Part shown: positions 39,464-57,525 of the stretch, piece after piece
How positions within the stretch are numbered: the stretch's first letter is position 1
Layout: each line of letters starts with the position of its first letter
Translations under genes and position numbers: made by a program
From: Deinococcus apachensis DSM 19763
Lineage (GTDB): Bacteria; Deinococcota; Deinococci; Deinococcales; Deinococcaceae
Reading direction: 5' to 3'
DNA length: 64,000 nucleotides
Assembly (NCBI RefSeq): GCF_000381345.1
Contig: NZ_KB906408.1
Span: forward strand, 1 to 64,000
Notes under the pieces: model-generated
Database searches by the model: none
Told to the model about the DNA's origin: nothing
What the model saw: only the letters and a program-made list of their open reading frames with translations

Positions 39464-39505
39464 GACGGGGACGCGGCACCTGGCCCACGTCCCCGTCCTC
39501 CTTTT
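39464..39505. terminator. terminator between repeat-peptide gene and ppk
   Basis: Perfect 10-bp stem GACGGGGACG/CGTCCCCGTC, 14-base loop, then CTCCTTTT on the plus strand. Lies between convergent stops. Confidence 0.8.
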
Positions 39506-39520
39506 GGACTTCTCGTCACC

Positions 39521-41656
<2,136 letters not shown>

Positions 41657-41831
41657 GGTGAGAACCTCGCAGATTATCAGTCGTGTCATGGGGCGGCCAG
41701 AAGCACCGGCCCACCGCAAGAGGACTTCCTCCGAGCGTAGCAGACAGCGGCGCCTCCCCCGGCCAACATGAGCTTTAGGGCAAAAAATGGGACGGGGGCA
41801 CCACCGCCACCCGTCCACACCTCGCCGGGTC

Positions 41832-43076
<1,245 letters not shown>

Positions 43077-43175
43077 GCTGTCTCCCTCCACCTGCCGAGC
43101 CCAGGCAAGTGCCGGACAGCGGCAAAACCGGACGGTGCCGGGAAGAACCCCGCGCCGTCCGGCCTGAATGTACTC

Positions 43176-43406
43176 CTACTGCTTCGAGCCGATGTAATCG
43201 ACGGCAGCCTGCACCGTGCGGATCTTCTCGGCGTCCTCGTCGCTGATGGAGATGCCGAAGCGGTCCTCCAGCCCCATGATCAGCTCGACCGTCTCCAGGC
43301 TGTCCGCGCCCAGGTCCTCGACGAACCGCGCCTCCGGGGTCACCTTGTCCGCGTCCACGCCGAGCTTCTCGACGATCACGTCCTTCACATCCTCAAAATT
43401 CGCCAT
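43176..43406 (-). CDS. acpP: acyl carrier protein
   Basis: 76 residues, acidic. The phosphopantetheine Ser is in [14 protein letters not shown], the site used by AcpS. Very strong SD GAGGAGGT. The 97-bp gap from fabG holds a CCAGTCT/AGACTGG inverted repeat and could carry an extra promoter to meet the high ACP demand. Confidence 0.97.
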   Translation of the reverse strand: MANFEDVKDVIVEKLGVDADKVTPEARFVEDLGADSLETVELIMGLEDRFGISISDEDAEKIRTVQAAVDYIGSKQ

Positions 43407-43503
43407 GTGTAAGTACCTCCTCAAAACTGAAGTCTGCGCCAGTCTACACGTGAAGTCCCGAAATGCGGGCGAGACTGGACGGGGTTCAAGCGGAATCCCG
43501 TGC

Positions 43504-44256
43504 TCAGTGCGGGTACAGCCCGCCGTCCACCCCGATGACCTGCCCAGTGATGTACCCGGCCGCGTCCGAGGCCAGGAAGGCGACGAGGGCGGCGACCTCC
43601 TCCGGCTGGCCGAAGCGGGCAAGGGGGATGCTGCCCAGGTACGCCTTCTGCACGTCCTGTGAAAGCTGGCCCGTCATGTCCGACTCGATGAAGCCGGGGG
43701 CGACCGCGTTCACGGTGATGCCGCGCCCGCCGTACTCCTTGGCAAGGGCCTTGGTCAGCCCGATCAGGCCCGCCTTGCTGGCGACGTAGTTGGCCTGCCC
43801 GGGGTTACCCATCAGGCCGACCACCGAGGCGATGTTGATGATCCGGCCCGAGCGGGCGCGCATCATGTGCTTGATCGCCGCGCGGCTGGCCGTGAAGGCA
43901 CTCGTGAGGTTGGTGTCCAGCACGGCGTTCCAGTCGTCGTCTCTCATGCGGACGGCGAGGGTGTCGCGCGTGATTCCGGCGTTGTTCACCAGAACGTCGA
44001 GGCGGCCCATCGCTTTAATCACGTCCTCCACGAGTGTTCCGGCGTTGGCCGGGTCGGAGAGGTCGGCGCCGAAGACCTGGACGGACACACTGAGGGCGCG
44101 GATCTCGTCGGCCACCTTCTCGGCCTCCGCCTGATTCCGGCCGTAATGCACGGCCACGCCGAAGCCCGATTGGGCCAGGGCCTGGGCCATCGCGCGGCCC
44201 AGGCCACGGCTAGAGCCGGTCACGAGGGCGATTTTATGGGGTTGGGGTCCAGTCAT
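43504..44256 (-). CDS. fabG: 3-oxoacyl-ACP reductase
   Basis: 250 residues. NADPH-dependent short-chain dehydrogenase: cofactor site [17 protein letters not shown] in [11 protein letters not shown], catalytic Ser (IINIASVVG) and YxxxK (YVASKAG). C-terminal [16 protein letters not shown] is typical of FabG. Confidence 0.96.
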   Translation of the reverse strand: MTGPQPHKIALVTGSSRGLGRAMAQALAQSGFGVAVHYGRNQAEAEKVADEIRALSVSVQVFGADLSDPANAGTLVEDVIKAMGRLDVLVNNAGITRDTLAVRMRDDDWNAVLDTNLTSAFTASRAAIKHMMRARSGRIINIASVVGLMGNPGQANYVASKAGLIGLTKALAKEYGGRGITVNAVAPGFIESDMTGQLSQDVQKAYLGSIPLARFGQPEEVAALVAFLASDAAGYITGQVIGVDGGLYPH

Positions 44257-44304
44257 GGGGCTCCTTGGATGAGTCGCCAGCTTTCAACGGCCAGCCAACA
44301 ACGT

Positions 44305-45234
44305 TCAATTCTGGCTGCTGGCGGCTGAAAGTTGAAAGCCCCGCACCTGCTCCGCTGTCCCCACGTTCAGCGTCCGGGCCTCGGGCAGGATACGTTTGAC
44401 CAGGCCGGTCAGCACCGCGCCGGGGCCGAACTCGATGAACACGTCGGCCCCCGCCTCTGCCAATGCCCGGATGGTTTCCACCCAGCGCACGCTCCCGGTG
44501 ATCTGCTGCGCCAGCAGGTCAGGCAGGGCGGCGGGGTCGCTGTTCGCCTCGGCGGTCACATTGGCGTAAACGGGGAAAGCGAACGGGGCGAAAGAGGTGG
44601 CCTGGAGGTCAGGCGTCAGAGCATCCTGCGCAGGGGCCATCAGGGCACAGTGGAAGGGCGCGCTGACCTTGAGGGGGATGACTTTGAGGCCGCGCCCCTT
44701 GAGTTCGGCGGCGGCAGCGTCCACGGCGGCCTTGTCCCCGGAGATCACGGTCTGGGTCGGCGCGTTGAAGTTGGCGGGCTGCACGATGCCCTCCACCGCC
44801 CCGCAGACCTCGCGCACCACGTTCGGGTCGCCCATCACGGCGCTCATGGCCCCGACGCCCACGGGGACGGCCTCCTGCATCAGCTCGCCGCGACGACGGG
44901 TCAGGCGCAGCGCGTCCGCGAGGCCCAACGCCCCGGAGGCGACGAGCGCCGAATACTCGCCCAGCGAGTGCCCGGCGGCGAAGGCGGGAGTCAACCCCGT
45001 CTGGGCCTGCCACGCCCGGTACGCGGCGACCGACGCGGCGACGAGCGCGGGCTGCTGATTCGCGGTGAGGGTCAGGGCTTCGAGCGGCCCGCTCTCGATC
45101 AACGCGCGCAGGCCGGGGAGAGTCGCCTCCGCCTCGGCGTAGAGGACCTCTGCCTCGGGGAAGGCAGCGGTTAGGTCCGCGCCCATCCCCACCGCGTGGG
45201 AGCCCTGACCCGGAAACAGCGCGGCGATCTTCAC
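44305..45234 (-). CDS. fabD: malonyl CoA-ACP transacylase
   Basis: 309 residues. Loads malonyl on ACP. FPGQGSHAVGMG at the N-terminus, nucleophile Ser in AGHSLGEYSALV, His in KVSAPFHCALM, and VRWVETIRAL. GTG start overlapping the fabH stop by four bases. Confidence 0.95.
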   Translation of the reverse strand: MKIAALFPGQGSHAVGMGADLTAAFPEAEVLYAEAEATLPGLRALIESGPLEALTLTANQQPALVAASVAAYRAWQAQTGLTPAFAAGHSLGEYSALVASGALGLADALRLTRRRGELMQEAVPVGVGAMSAVMGDPNVVREVCGAVEGIVQPANFNAPTQTVISGDKAAVDAAAAELKGRGLKVIPLKVSAPFHCALMAPAQDALTPDLQATSFAPFAFPVYANVTAEANSDPAALPDLLAQQITGSVRWVETIRALAEAGADVFIEFGPGAVLTGLVKRILPEARTLNVGTAEQVRGFQLSAASSQN

Positions 45235-46277
45235 GCCGTCACCTCGGCCCGCTGCGCCAGGGCGGTCAGGCTGGGAGCCCCTCCCCACCACTTCATCGTG
45301 CAGGAGCCCCAGCTCAGGCCGCCACCGAAGGCCACGAGCAGGAGCTGCTGTCCCTCTCGCACCCGCCCGTCGTCCACCGCCTCGCGCAGCGCGAGGGGCA
45401 CCGAGGCGCTCGACGTGTTCCCGTAGCGGTCGAGGTTCATCACCGTCTTGCTCATGGGCACGCCGAAGCGTTCGTTGGCCGCCTCGATGATGCGCACGTT
45501 CGCCTGGTGAGGAATGACCCAGTCCACGTCCCCACTGCTGAGCCCGCTCTTGGCGAGAACCTGACGGCCACTGTCGCCCAGCACGCGCACGGCGAACTTG
45601 AACACCTCGCGGCCATTCATGCCCACCCGGTCGCCCATCGGGAAGCCGTTGGGAAGGCGATCCGCCATGCAGCGGGCGTAGAGGCTGGGTCCACCCGCGC
45701 TGTCCGCTCCCAGCACGAAGTCCTGAAAGCCGTAGCCCTCGGGCACCGGGCCGACGACCGCCGCGCCCGCGCCGTCCCCGAACAGGATGGCGGTGCCGCG
45801 GTCGTCCTGATCGACGAGCTGCGAGAGCACCTCCGCGCCCACCACGAGCACCCGCCGAGCGGTGCCGCCCAGGATCAGGCCCTGCGCCATGCCCAGCCCG
45901 TACACGAAGCCGCTGCATGCGGTCGAGAGGTCGAAGGCGCCCGCCCCCGTCAGCCCTACCTGCCCGGCAATGAGCGCGGCGGTGGACGGGAACAGGGCAT
46001 CCGGCGTGGCGGTCGCGCAGATCACGAGGTCCACGTCCCGCAGCGCATCGGGGTCACGGGCGAGCAGGTCCTGCACCGACCGCACCCCCATGTCCGAGGT
46101 GTACTCGCCTTCAGCGGCGAAGCGGCGCTCGCGGATGCCGGTGCGGCTCTCGATCCACTCGGCGCTGGTGTCCATCCGCGTCTCGAAATCCGCGTTTGTG
46201 ACCACGCGCGGCGGGGCGTACGTGCCCAGCGCCGTGATGCCGATGCTGGGTCGGGGGGGAGTCGGGGAGGAGGTCAT
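45231..46277 (-). CDS. fabH: beta-ketoacyl-ACP synthase III
   Basis: 348 residues. Starts fatty acid synthesis from acyl-CoA and malonyl-ACP. Catalytic Cys (STACSGF), His (WVIPHQAN) and Asn (RYGNTSSAS) are present. First gene of the fab operon. Its ATG follows TAGCGT by six bases, so the mRNA is probably leaderless, and a palindrome covers the -35. Confidence 0.96.
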   Translation of the reverse strand: MTSSPTPPRPSIGITALGTYAPPRVVTNADFETRMDTSAEWIESRTGIRERRFAAEGEYTSDMGVRSVQDLLARDPDALRDVDLVICATATPDALFPSTAALIAGQVGLTGAGAFDLSTACSGFVYGLGMAQGLILGGTARRVLVVGAEVLSQLVDQDDRGTAILFGDGAGAAVVGPVPEGYGFQDFVLGADSAGGPSLYARCMADRLPNGFPMGDRVGMNGREVFKFAVRVLGDSGRQVLAKSGLSSGDVDWVIPHQANVRIIEAANERFGVPMSKTVMNLDRYGNTSSASVPLALREAVDDGRVREGQQLLLVAFGGGLSWGSCTMKWWGGAPSLTALAQRAEVTA

Positions 46278-46283
46278 GGGGGA

Positions 46284-46312
46284 ACGCTAGCATTCTTTGA
46301 ACAGCCGTTCAA
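46284..46312 (-). promoter_or_regulatory. fab operon promoter with palindromic operator
   Basis: Minus strand: -35 TTGAAC (46307-46312), 17-base spacer, -10 TAGCGT (46284-46289), then six bases to the fabH ATG. The palindrome TTGAAC-AGCC-GTTCAA (46297-46312) includes the -35, so a bound regulator would block polymerase. The regulator is probably of the TetR type but is not in the window. Confidence 0.75.
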
Positions 46313-46357
46313 GGAATCGTCCAGAAATTGGGACAGGATACAAGCGGAGCCACCCAA

Positions 46358-46400
46358 AAGGAGAGAAGGGGCGCGGCGACAAGCCACACCCCCTCTTCTT
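46358..46400 (-). terminator. terminator of tig
   Basis: In the minus-strand RNA GGGGUGUGGC pairs with GCCGCGCCCC (two G-U pairs), extended by AGAAG/CUUCU, with the tail TCTCCTTTT. Confidence 0.65.
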
Positions 46401-46412
46401 TTGAATGGAGGA

Positions 46413-47878
<1,466 letters not shown>

Positions 47879-48076
47879 GCCCCGTCTTCCGCCCGCGCGG
47901 TCACCCGCGTGCGGGGAGCGGTGTGCTTCTGTGTGCCTGTGCCGCCTGCGCTGGGGGTCCCGGGCGCGCGACATGCCGCCGCGCATCATAGTGCCTCGGG
48001 CGCCCCTCGCGCGACACCACAGGGCGAAGCGGCCCGCCGGGGGAACCGGGGACCGCTCGCCTTGCCGCAAAAGCCT

Positions 48077-48166
<90 letters not shown>

Positions 48167-48223
48167 ACACCTGGACTCAAAAGAAAAATCCGGCCGCCAC
48201 TGACCGCGGCAGGCCGGAGAACT

Positions 48224-48301
<78 letters not shown>

Positions 48302-48325
48302 GCACATGCCTTCGCAGGCCCACAC

Positions 48326-48354
48326 ATCTTAGATGGGGTCGGGCGGGGTGTCAA
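48326..48354 (-). promoter_or_regulatory. promoter of the tRNA-His/tRNA-Leu pair
   Basis: Minus strand: perfect -35 TTGACA (48349-48354), 17-base spacer, -10 TAAGAT (48326-48331), 25 bases before tRNA-His. Confidence 0.85.
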
Positions 48355-48948
48355 TGCGGGCAGCGCCAGCGGGTTTGGTAGGATGGTGGAACTTACCCCG
48401 CGCCGTACCGCCGGGAGGAGGGCCGCCTGACCGCTGGCGTGCCCCGTTCGCCGCGAACCCTTGAGCTTTCCGCAACTGCCGTCTGACGGGCGGCCCGAGG
48501 ACGAAAGCATGGACGAGAAGCCCGGACGTCTCGCCGATCCTGCCCACGCTGCCCGGGGCCCCCCGAAGCAAGGATGGGCGCCGCTGGACCGATGCGGGCG
48601 GCTTGGCCCCAGCCCTGCGGGCACGGAGCCACCCCGGCCTCTCAACCACACCCCAAGGACCATCCTTGAGGAAGGAGCGTTGGTGGTCACTGCCGGGCCG
48701 GGCCTACAGCGAGGAGACCCAGTCCCATGTCAATGGCGGGAGGCCACCTGCACACCGCATCATCCGGCAGCACGTCAGAAAGAGGCCACAGCCTTACACC
48801 ATGGTTGACGCGGCCGATTTCCGGCATGAACAACCAGACGGGTATATCTACACACTTCTTGAGCTCCTCTTTCCGCCATATCCACCAAAAATTCCACCTG
48901 TAAACGTCTGATTGACAGCCGGGACCGCTGGAGGACAGGAGGCCAGCG
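48355..48948. other. ~600 bp without a recognised gene
   Basis: The left part is GC-rich with several hairpin possibilities (for example AAGGA-CCA-TCCTT near 48655). The right part (48780-48930) is clearly more AT-rich. I checked for conserved RNase P RNA, tmRNA and SRP RNA blocks and saw none. The reading frames present have no recognisable protein. The last 40 bases are the leader of the metalloprotease. Confidence 0.4.
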
Positions 48949-50679
48949 ATGGGGACGGGACGCGGAGGGATGAAGCAGGTCGTCTTGGGCTGCCTGACAG
49001 CGTTCGGAATGGCGGGCGCGGCTCAGGCGCAGAGGGAAAACGTCGGCACCACCCAGCAACCGCTCAGCATTCAGCGGGAGAGCGTGTGGGCGTCGCCCCA
49101 GATTCCGGTCTGCTGGGAGAACCCAGGCACCTTCGCTCAGGAACGGGGCTGGGTGCGGCAGGCCGTGCGGCGGACCTGGGAGACGGCCTCCGCCGTCCGC
49201 TTCGTGGGCTGGGGTCTGTGTGCCAGGAACACGCGGGGCATTCGTATCCAGATCATCGACAACAACCCGCACACGCAGGGGCTGGGGAACAACCTCGACG
49301 GCGTGCGAAACGGCATGCAACTGAACTTCACCTTCAACAACTTCGGCACGAGCTGCAAGACGACGAGGCAGTTCTGCATCGACGCCATCGCGGTGCATGA
49401 GTTCGGCCACGCGCTGGGGATCGCTCACGAACAGAACCGCTCGGACCGGCTCAATTGCACCCTTGCCCACCAGGGCACCGACCCCGACTATTTCGTCACG
49501 CCGTACGACACCGCCTCGGTCATGAACTACTGCAACCCGAACTGGAACGGCAACGGCCAGCTCAGCGACCTGGACCGGCTGGGCGTGAACGTCCTGTACG
49601 GCAAGGGCGCGACCCCCGTCCCCGGCAACGGGCTGGCGATGGCCTCCTACATCGCCGGGAACAGCCAGCAACTCGAAACTCTGTTCGTCAATCCGGCCGG
49701 GGCGCTGGGCCTGGTCTGGAAAACCAACAACTCCATCTGGAAGGGGCCCGTCTTCCTGTCGGCGCCGGGGTTCCTGCCGCAAAATGCCCACATCGCCATG
49801 ATCAACTACCCGCTGGGCAACCAGTTGGAAGCGTTCTATGCCGCAAATGACGGTGCTGTCTACGTGACCTTCAAGGCCAACAACGGCCCCTGGTCCGAAC
49901 CGGTCCGGCTCACCGCGCCGGGCACCACCCGGCCGGGGGGCGACCTGAGCGCCGTGTTTTACCCCCCGAACAACCAGCTTGAGGTGCTGTACTTCGATGC
50001 GGGTGGTGCCCTCAACGTCCTGTGGAAAGCGCAGAATGGCCGCTGGAATGCGCCTGCCCGGATCAGCCCCCCGAACGTCGCTCCCCCGGGGGGAGGCATC
50101 AGCGCCGCGTTCTACCCGCTGAACAACCAGCTTGAGGCGCTGTTCGTGGCGAACGACGGCGCCGTCCGCGTGGCCTGGAAGGCGAACAACGGCGCGTGGA
50201 ACGCCCCGGTCGGCATCTCCGCCGCCAACCTCGCCCCGGCGGGTGCGGGCATCACCCTCCAGTTCTATCCCCCGAACAACCAGTTCGAGGCCTTTTTCGT
50301 GGACAACAACGGCACGGTCAACGTCATCTGGAAGGCGCAGAACGGCGCCTGGAACCGGCCGGTCGGCATCAGCCCGCCGGGCATCGGTGTCCCGGGCAGG
50401 TCGATCACGGCCTCCTTCTATCCACCCAACAATCAGCTCGAGGTCTTCACCATCGGCGCGAATGGTGGGGTCACCCTCCTCTGGAAGGCCCAGAACGGGG
50501 CCTGGAAGCCGCCCGTCGGGCTCACGGCCGCCGGGGTCGCCGCTCCGGGCGGGGACCTAGCGGTGAAGTACCAGCCACTCAGCAACCACCTGGAACTCTT
50601 CTTCAGCGACACGGCCGGGGCCCTGTGGCTGGTGTTCAAGGCCGAGAACCGGGCCTGGAACCCCGCGTTCAGGTTCTAG
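48949..50679 (+). CDS. secreted zinc metalloprotease with C-terminal seven-bladed beta-propeller
   Basis: 576 residues. Signal peptide (to ~28, ending AQA). A metzincin-like domain follows with HEFGHALGIAHE (HExxHxxGxxH) and a Met-turn SVMNYC. The second half is seven repeats of ~45 residues of the pattern FYPPNNQLEVxxxxxxGxVxVxWKAQNGAWxxPVGIS, which resembles PLL-type sugar-binding propellers. The protein probably binds glycans and cuts proteins outside the cell. Start chosen by the SD AGGAGG six bases upstream of 48949. Confidence 0.88.
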   Translation: MGTGRGGMKQVVLGCLTAFGMAGAAQAQRENVGTTQQPLSIQRESVWASPQIPVCWENPGTFAQERGWVRQAVRRTWETASAVRFVGWGLCARNTRGIRIQIIDNNPHTQGLGNNLDGVRNGMQLNFTFNNFGTSCKTTRQFCIDAIAVHEFGHALGIAHEQNRSDRLNCTLAHQGTDPDYFVTPYDTASVMNYCNPNWNGNGQLSDLDRLGVNVLYGKGATPVPGNGLAMASYIAGNSQQLETLFVNPAGALGLVWKTNNSIWKGPVFLSAPGFLPQNAHIAMINYPLGNQLEAFYAANDGAVYVTFKANNGPWSEPVRLTAPGTTRPGGDLSAVFYPPNNQLEVLYFDAGGALNVLWKAQNGRWNAPARISPPNVAPPGGGISAAFYPLNNQLEALFVANDGAVRVAWKANNGAWNAPVGISAANLAPAGAGITLQFYPPNNQFEAFFVDNNGTVNVIWKAQNGAWNRPVGISPPGIGVPGRSITASFYPPNNQLEVFTIGANGGVTLLWKAQNGAWKPPVGLTAAGVAAPGGDLAVKYQPLSNHLELFFSDTAGALWLVFKAENRAWNPAFRF

Positions 50680-50755
50680 GCGCCCGGGAGGACGGACAGC
50701 GGGGGAGGGAAGCTTCGCCCCCCACCCTCCTCCGGGCGCTACCCTGTCCGCACCT

Positions 50756-51872
<1,117 letters not shown>

Positions 51873-51898
<26 letters not shown>

Positions 51899-52979
51899 CC
51901 CCCTCCAGCCCGGTCAGCCACCACCGCAGGAAATCGGGGAAACGGGCACGCCAGGCGGGCTCGTCGTGCCAGTGGCCCTCGCCGATGGTGAGATGCACCT
52001 CAGCCACCCTGGGGCGCAGGCGGGCGGCGAGGTCGCGGGTCAGCACCACGATCTCGGCGGCGCTCTCCAGGCTGTTCCCCTCATGGTCGCCCATGTCGAG
52101 CCACACGCGGGCCTGCGGGTCGCTTCTTTCCTCCAGCCAGCGCAGGAAGGCGAAGTCGGCGGGCCAGACGGCGGGGCTGAACACCCCCAGCGTGCCGTAG
52201 GTGCCCGGGTCGCGCAGGCCCGCGTACGCGGTGATCAGGCCCCCGAAGGACGACCCGGCCAGGGCGACCCGACTGGGAGGCACGGACCCGAAGCGCGCGT
52301 GCAGGTGCGGGAGCAGCGTCTCCCTCACCCAATCGGCGTACTCGTCGGCCCCGGAGTCATGCCCGTTCAGCTCAAAGGGAAAGGGCACGTAACGGCGGCT
52401 GCGCTCGTGGTTCACCGGCAGGGCGGCGATGCGGCAGGGGAAGCCCTCGTCCGCGAGTGTCCGCGCGGCCCCGGCGGCGTCCCAGCTTTCGCCCGCGAAG
52501 GTCGGCCCCTCGTCGAACACGTTCTGGCCGTCGTGCAGGATCAGCAGCGGCAACTCCCCGTCCTGGCCCTCCGGCCACCACAGCCGCACGGCCTGCTCGC
52601 CCCAGGGGGCCGCCAGCGTGAGGGTCTCGCGTGGTAGGGCGCTGCGCCAGGGGCGGTCCCGGCCCTCCCGCTCGTCCTGCCACCCGGCGAGGGTCAGGTC
52701 GACGGTGGTGTCGCCACGCACGACGGCCCGGTGGGCGGGGGCACGGCCTCCCCAGGCGTCGCCCTCCTCGGTGACTGTGCCGTCGGGGTGCCGGGCGCGG
52801 ACCTTCACGTTCAGCAGCGCGCCCTCGGGAAACTCGGCGCTCAGTTCGGAACTGCCGGGGCCGTCCTGAAAGGTCCACCTCTCCGGGTCGCTGCTCCAGG
52901 CACGGTGGTCGCCGGTCAGGAAGAGGGTGGCCCCGGGCACAGGGGGCGGGGCGGACAGCCGAAAGCGGACGCGGGGCAT
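51873..52979 (-). CDS. enterochelin esterase-like alpha/beta hydrolase
   Basis: 368 residues. N-terminal Ig/CBM48-like region (RVRFRLSAPPPVPGATLFLTG) and a C-terminal esterase D/Fes-type domain: LLILHDGQNVFDE, nucleophile GSSFGG, GVFSPAVWPADF, late His in GEGHWHDEPAW. Could cleave siderophore or other esters; no iron genes lie nearby. No export signal is evident. Confidence 0.85.
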
Positions 52980-53129
52980 GGAGCCAGTATGAGGCAACCC
53001 ACTGGAAAACTGCCCCTTCAACGCTAAACGTTGCGTCAGCCTCCCGTGAGGGTAGTGTCAGACGGCGGGGCGTAAGGTTTTGGCGTGGCAGACGTGCTCC
53101 AGGCCACGTGGCGGAGCGTGCGTGCGGAC

Positions 53130-53168
53130 TTGCCTCAACCCCAAAAGGTTGATATAGTCGCACTCAAG
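53130..53168 (+). promoter_or_regulatory. lon promoter with HAIR-like site
   Basis: -35 TTGCCT (53130-53135), 17-base spacer, -10 TATAGT (53153-53158). ACTCAAG (53162-53168) is a perfect half of the HspR/HAIR operator CTTGAGT-N7-ACTCAAG; the other half, GTTGATA at the correct 7-base distance (53148-53154), matches only TTGA. It may be a weak HspR site controlling lon under heat stress. Confidence 0.55.
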
Positions 53169-53231
53169 TTTCCTGGTATCCTCTCTACCAGAGAACCCTT
53201 CCCAGAACCACTTCGGGCGAAAGGAGCCTCC

Positions 53232-55694
<2,463 letters not shown>

Positions 55695-55710
55695 GACCTC
55701 TCCCCTTTCC

Positions 55711-55744
55711 AGCTCCCCCGCCCACCCCGCGTGACGGGGGAGCT
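55711..55744 (+). terminator. terminator of lon
   Basis: Perfect 10-bp stem AGCTCCCCCG/CGGGGGAGCT with a 14-base loop; followed by GCTTTGC rather than a T run. Confidence 0.6.
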
Positions 55745-55808
55745 GCTTTGCTCCGGTGAAGTGGTCCTCAACGGCCCCACCCAGCCTGGCGCTTTATCCT
55801 GAGACCGT

Positions 55809-56339
55809 ATGACCGCGCCCCTGACGTTCCTGGTCGCCAGCCCCCACCTGCGCGGCAGCTTCTTCGAGCGTGCCGTGATCCTGCTGCTGGAACACGACGA
55901 GACGGGCGCTCTGGGCCTGCTCGTGACGGCGCCGCTGGCTCAGAGCGTCGCCGAACTGCTGCCCGATCTAACCGGGGGTGAGACAGGCAGCGTGTGGGCG
56001 GGCGGCCCGGTAGAACCCGGCGTGGGCTGGTGCCTCTACCGCACGCCGCTGAACCTGGAGGGCGAGATGCGCCTAGCCCCGGGCCTGTTGGTGACAAGCA
56101 GCCTGGACGTGCTCCACGCTGTCGCGGCCTCCGGCCAGGAGTTCATGCTGATGCTGGGCTATACCGGCTGGGCCCCCACCCAGCTTGCCGACGAGGCCCG
56201 CGAGGGCACCTGGCTGTGGGTAGAGCAGGACACGCCCGAGCTGATCTGGGACGTGCCGGTGCCGGGGCGCTGGCAGGCCGCCCTCGACCGTCTGGGTGTG
56301 AATCCGGGGACGATCATGCCGGGAGGCGCCCAGGCCTGA
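55809..56339 (+). CDS. algH: YqgE/AlgH family protein
   Basis: 176 residues. UPF0301: LVASPHLRGSFFERAVILLLEHDETGALGL, VWAGGPVEPG, LMLGYTGWAPTQLADE, TWLWVE. Cytoplasmic; its biochemical role is unsettled. TATCCT (55795-55800) lies eight bases before the ATG. Confidence 0.92.
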   Translation: MTAPLTFLVASPHLRGSFFERAVILLLEHDETGALGLLVTAPLAQSVAELLPDLTGGETGSVWAGGPVEPGVGWCLYRTPLNLEGEMRLAPGLLVTSSLDVLHAVAASGQEFMLMLGYTGWAPTQLADEAREGTWLWVEQDTPELIWDVPVPGRWQAALDRLGVNPGTIMPGGAQA

Positions 56340-56409
56340 GAGCCGGACTTGCAAACCCTGGAAACCCATGCTACTCTCCCTCTCGCGCCGGAAACGGCTC
56401 ACCACACAG

Positions 56410-56488
<79 letters not shown>

Positions 56489-56491
56489 AAG

Positions 56492-56516
56492 AAACCCCCT
56501 CTAGGAGGGGGTTTTT
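56492..56516 (+). terminator. terminator of tRNA-Asn
   Basis: CCCCCTC-TAG-GAGGGGG stem-loop followed by TTTTT, three bases after the tRNA. Confidence 0.92.
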
Positions 56517-56744
56517 CCATTTCTGCTCTGCTCGCTTCTGGAGCCGTGGCCAACGCGCCCCACCTTCCTGCCGCGTGTCTCTCTCCCCTGTCCCGACCTG
56601 TCTCATCCACAGGAGAGCGAGGACGCTCAGGTCCCCACCCCTCCAGCGCTGGCCACCCTCGGACGGTGAGTGGGCTGAGAATAGGTCTTCCAGCCCGCCG
56701 CGTTCACGCTGCACCTGACGAGTGCGCGGCAGCTTCTACGTTGG

Positions 56745-57482
56745 TCACGGGCGTTCGCGGGGCCGGTCGCGCAACGCCTGCAACTGATCCTGCCTCACGC
56801 CCGCGCCCCGCAGGTACGCGTTGACGCCGCCGTACACCTGCTGGAGGTGATCGAGCAGGTCCAGCATGACCTCCGGGCGGCTGTGCTCCCAGCGCGGCAC
56901 CCGCTCCCGCCGCACCTCGTTCAGCCCCGCGAGTTCCGCCGCGTAATGCGGCGCGAGGCAGGTGTCCGACAGCGCGTAGTCCTCGGCGATCACCCCAGGC
57001 GCCACGCCCGCCACGGCGAGCGCCAGCGCCACAACGATGCCTGTCCGGTCATTGCCCGCGTGGCAATGCAAGACGACCCCGCCAGCCGGAGCGTCCGCTA
57101 TCACGGCGATGATCTCGCCCAGCTGCCGGGCGAAGCCGTCGACGGTCGTGCGGTAGACCGCTCCCAGGTGAGGTGCGGCATTCACGCGCGCGTAACTCTC
57201 CTCGTCCGCATCATCCAGCACGGGCAGGTTCAAATAGACGGAGTCCCCCAGGAACCGACTGGGAAACCTGCGCGACTCCCAGGCGTTGCGCAGGTCGAGG
57301 ATCAAGCTGACCTCTCGCGCCCGCACGGCCGCCTGGCCTGCCGAGGTGAGGCGGTCGTGGTTGTCGGAGCGCATCAACGCGAACGAGCGGACCACCCGGC
57401 CGTCGAAGGTGGGGAGGCCGCCGAGGTCCCGCGCATTGTGGCAGGCGTCCCACGGGAGTCGACGCGCCTCCAGGCCGATCAC
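56745..57482 (-). CDS. protein-tyrosine/serine phosphatase
   Basis: 245 residues. Cys-based phosphatase with the P-loop HCHAGNDRTG (HCxxGxxRT) near residue 140 and the N-terminal signature HNARDLGGLPT...RSFALMRSDN of the Tyr/Ser phosphatase family. GTG start. Substrate unknown. It lies beside the recombinase remnant, and the sensor cluster follows, but no functional link is shown. Confidence 0.9.
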   Translation of the reverse strand: MIGLEARRLPWDACHNARDLGGLPTFDGRVVRSFALMRSDNHDRLTSAGQAAVRAREVSLILDLRNAWESRRFPSRFLGDSVYLNLPVLDDADEESYARVNAAPHLGAVYRTTVDGFARQLGEIIAVIADAPAGGVVLHCHAGNDRTGIVVALALAVAGVAPGVIAEDYALSDTCLAPHYAAELAGLNEVRRERVPRWEHSRPEVMLDLLDHLQQVYGGVNAYLRGAGVRQDQLQALRDRPRERP

Positions 57483-57525
57483 ACCGGCATCATCTCACTC
57501 CGTCGCCTGCACAAGTCAGCGCGCT

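Noticed and set aside
48370..48780. Possible RNase P RNA, tmRNA or SRP RNA
   Set aside because: The conserved blocks (GAGGAAAGTCC, tRNA-like ends, the SRP GGAAGG/AGCAG loop) are not there.
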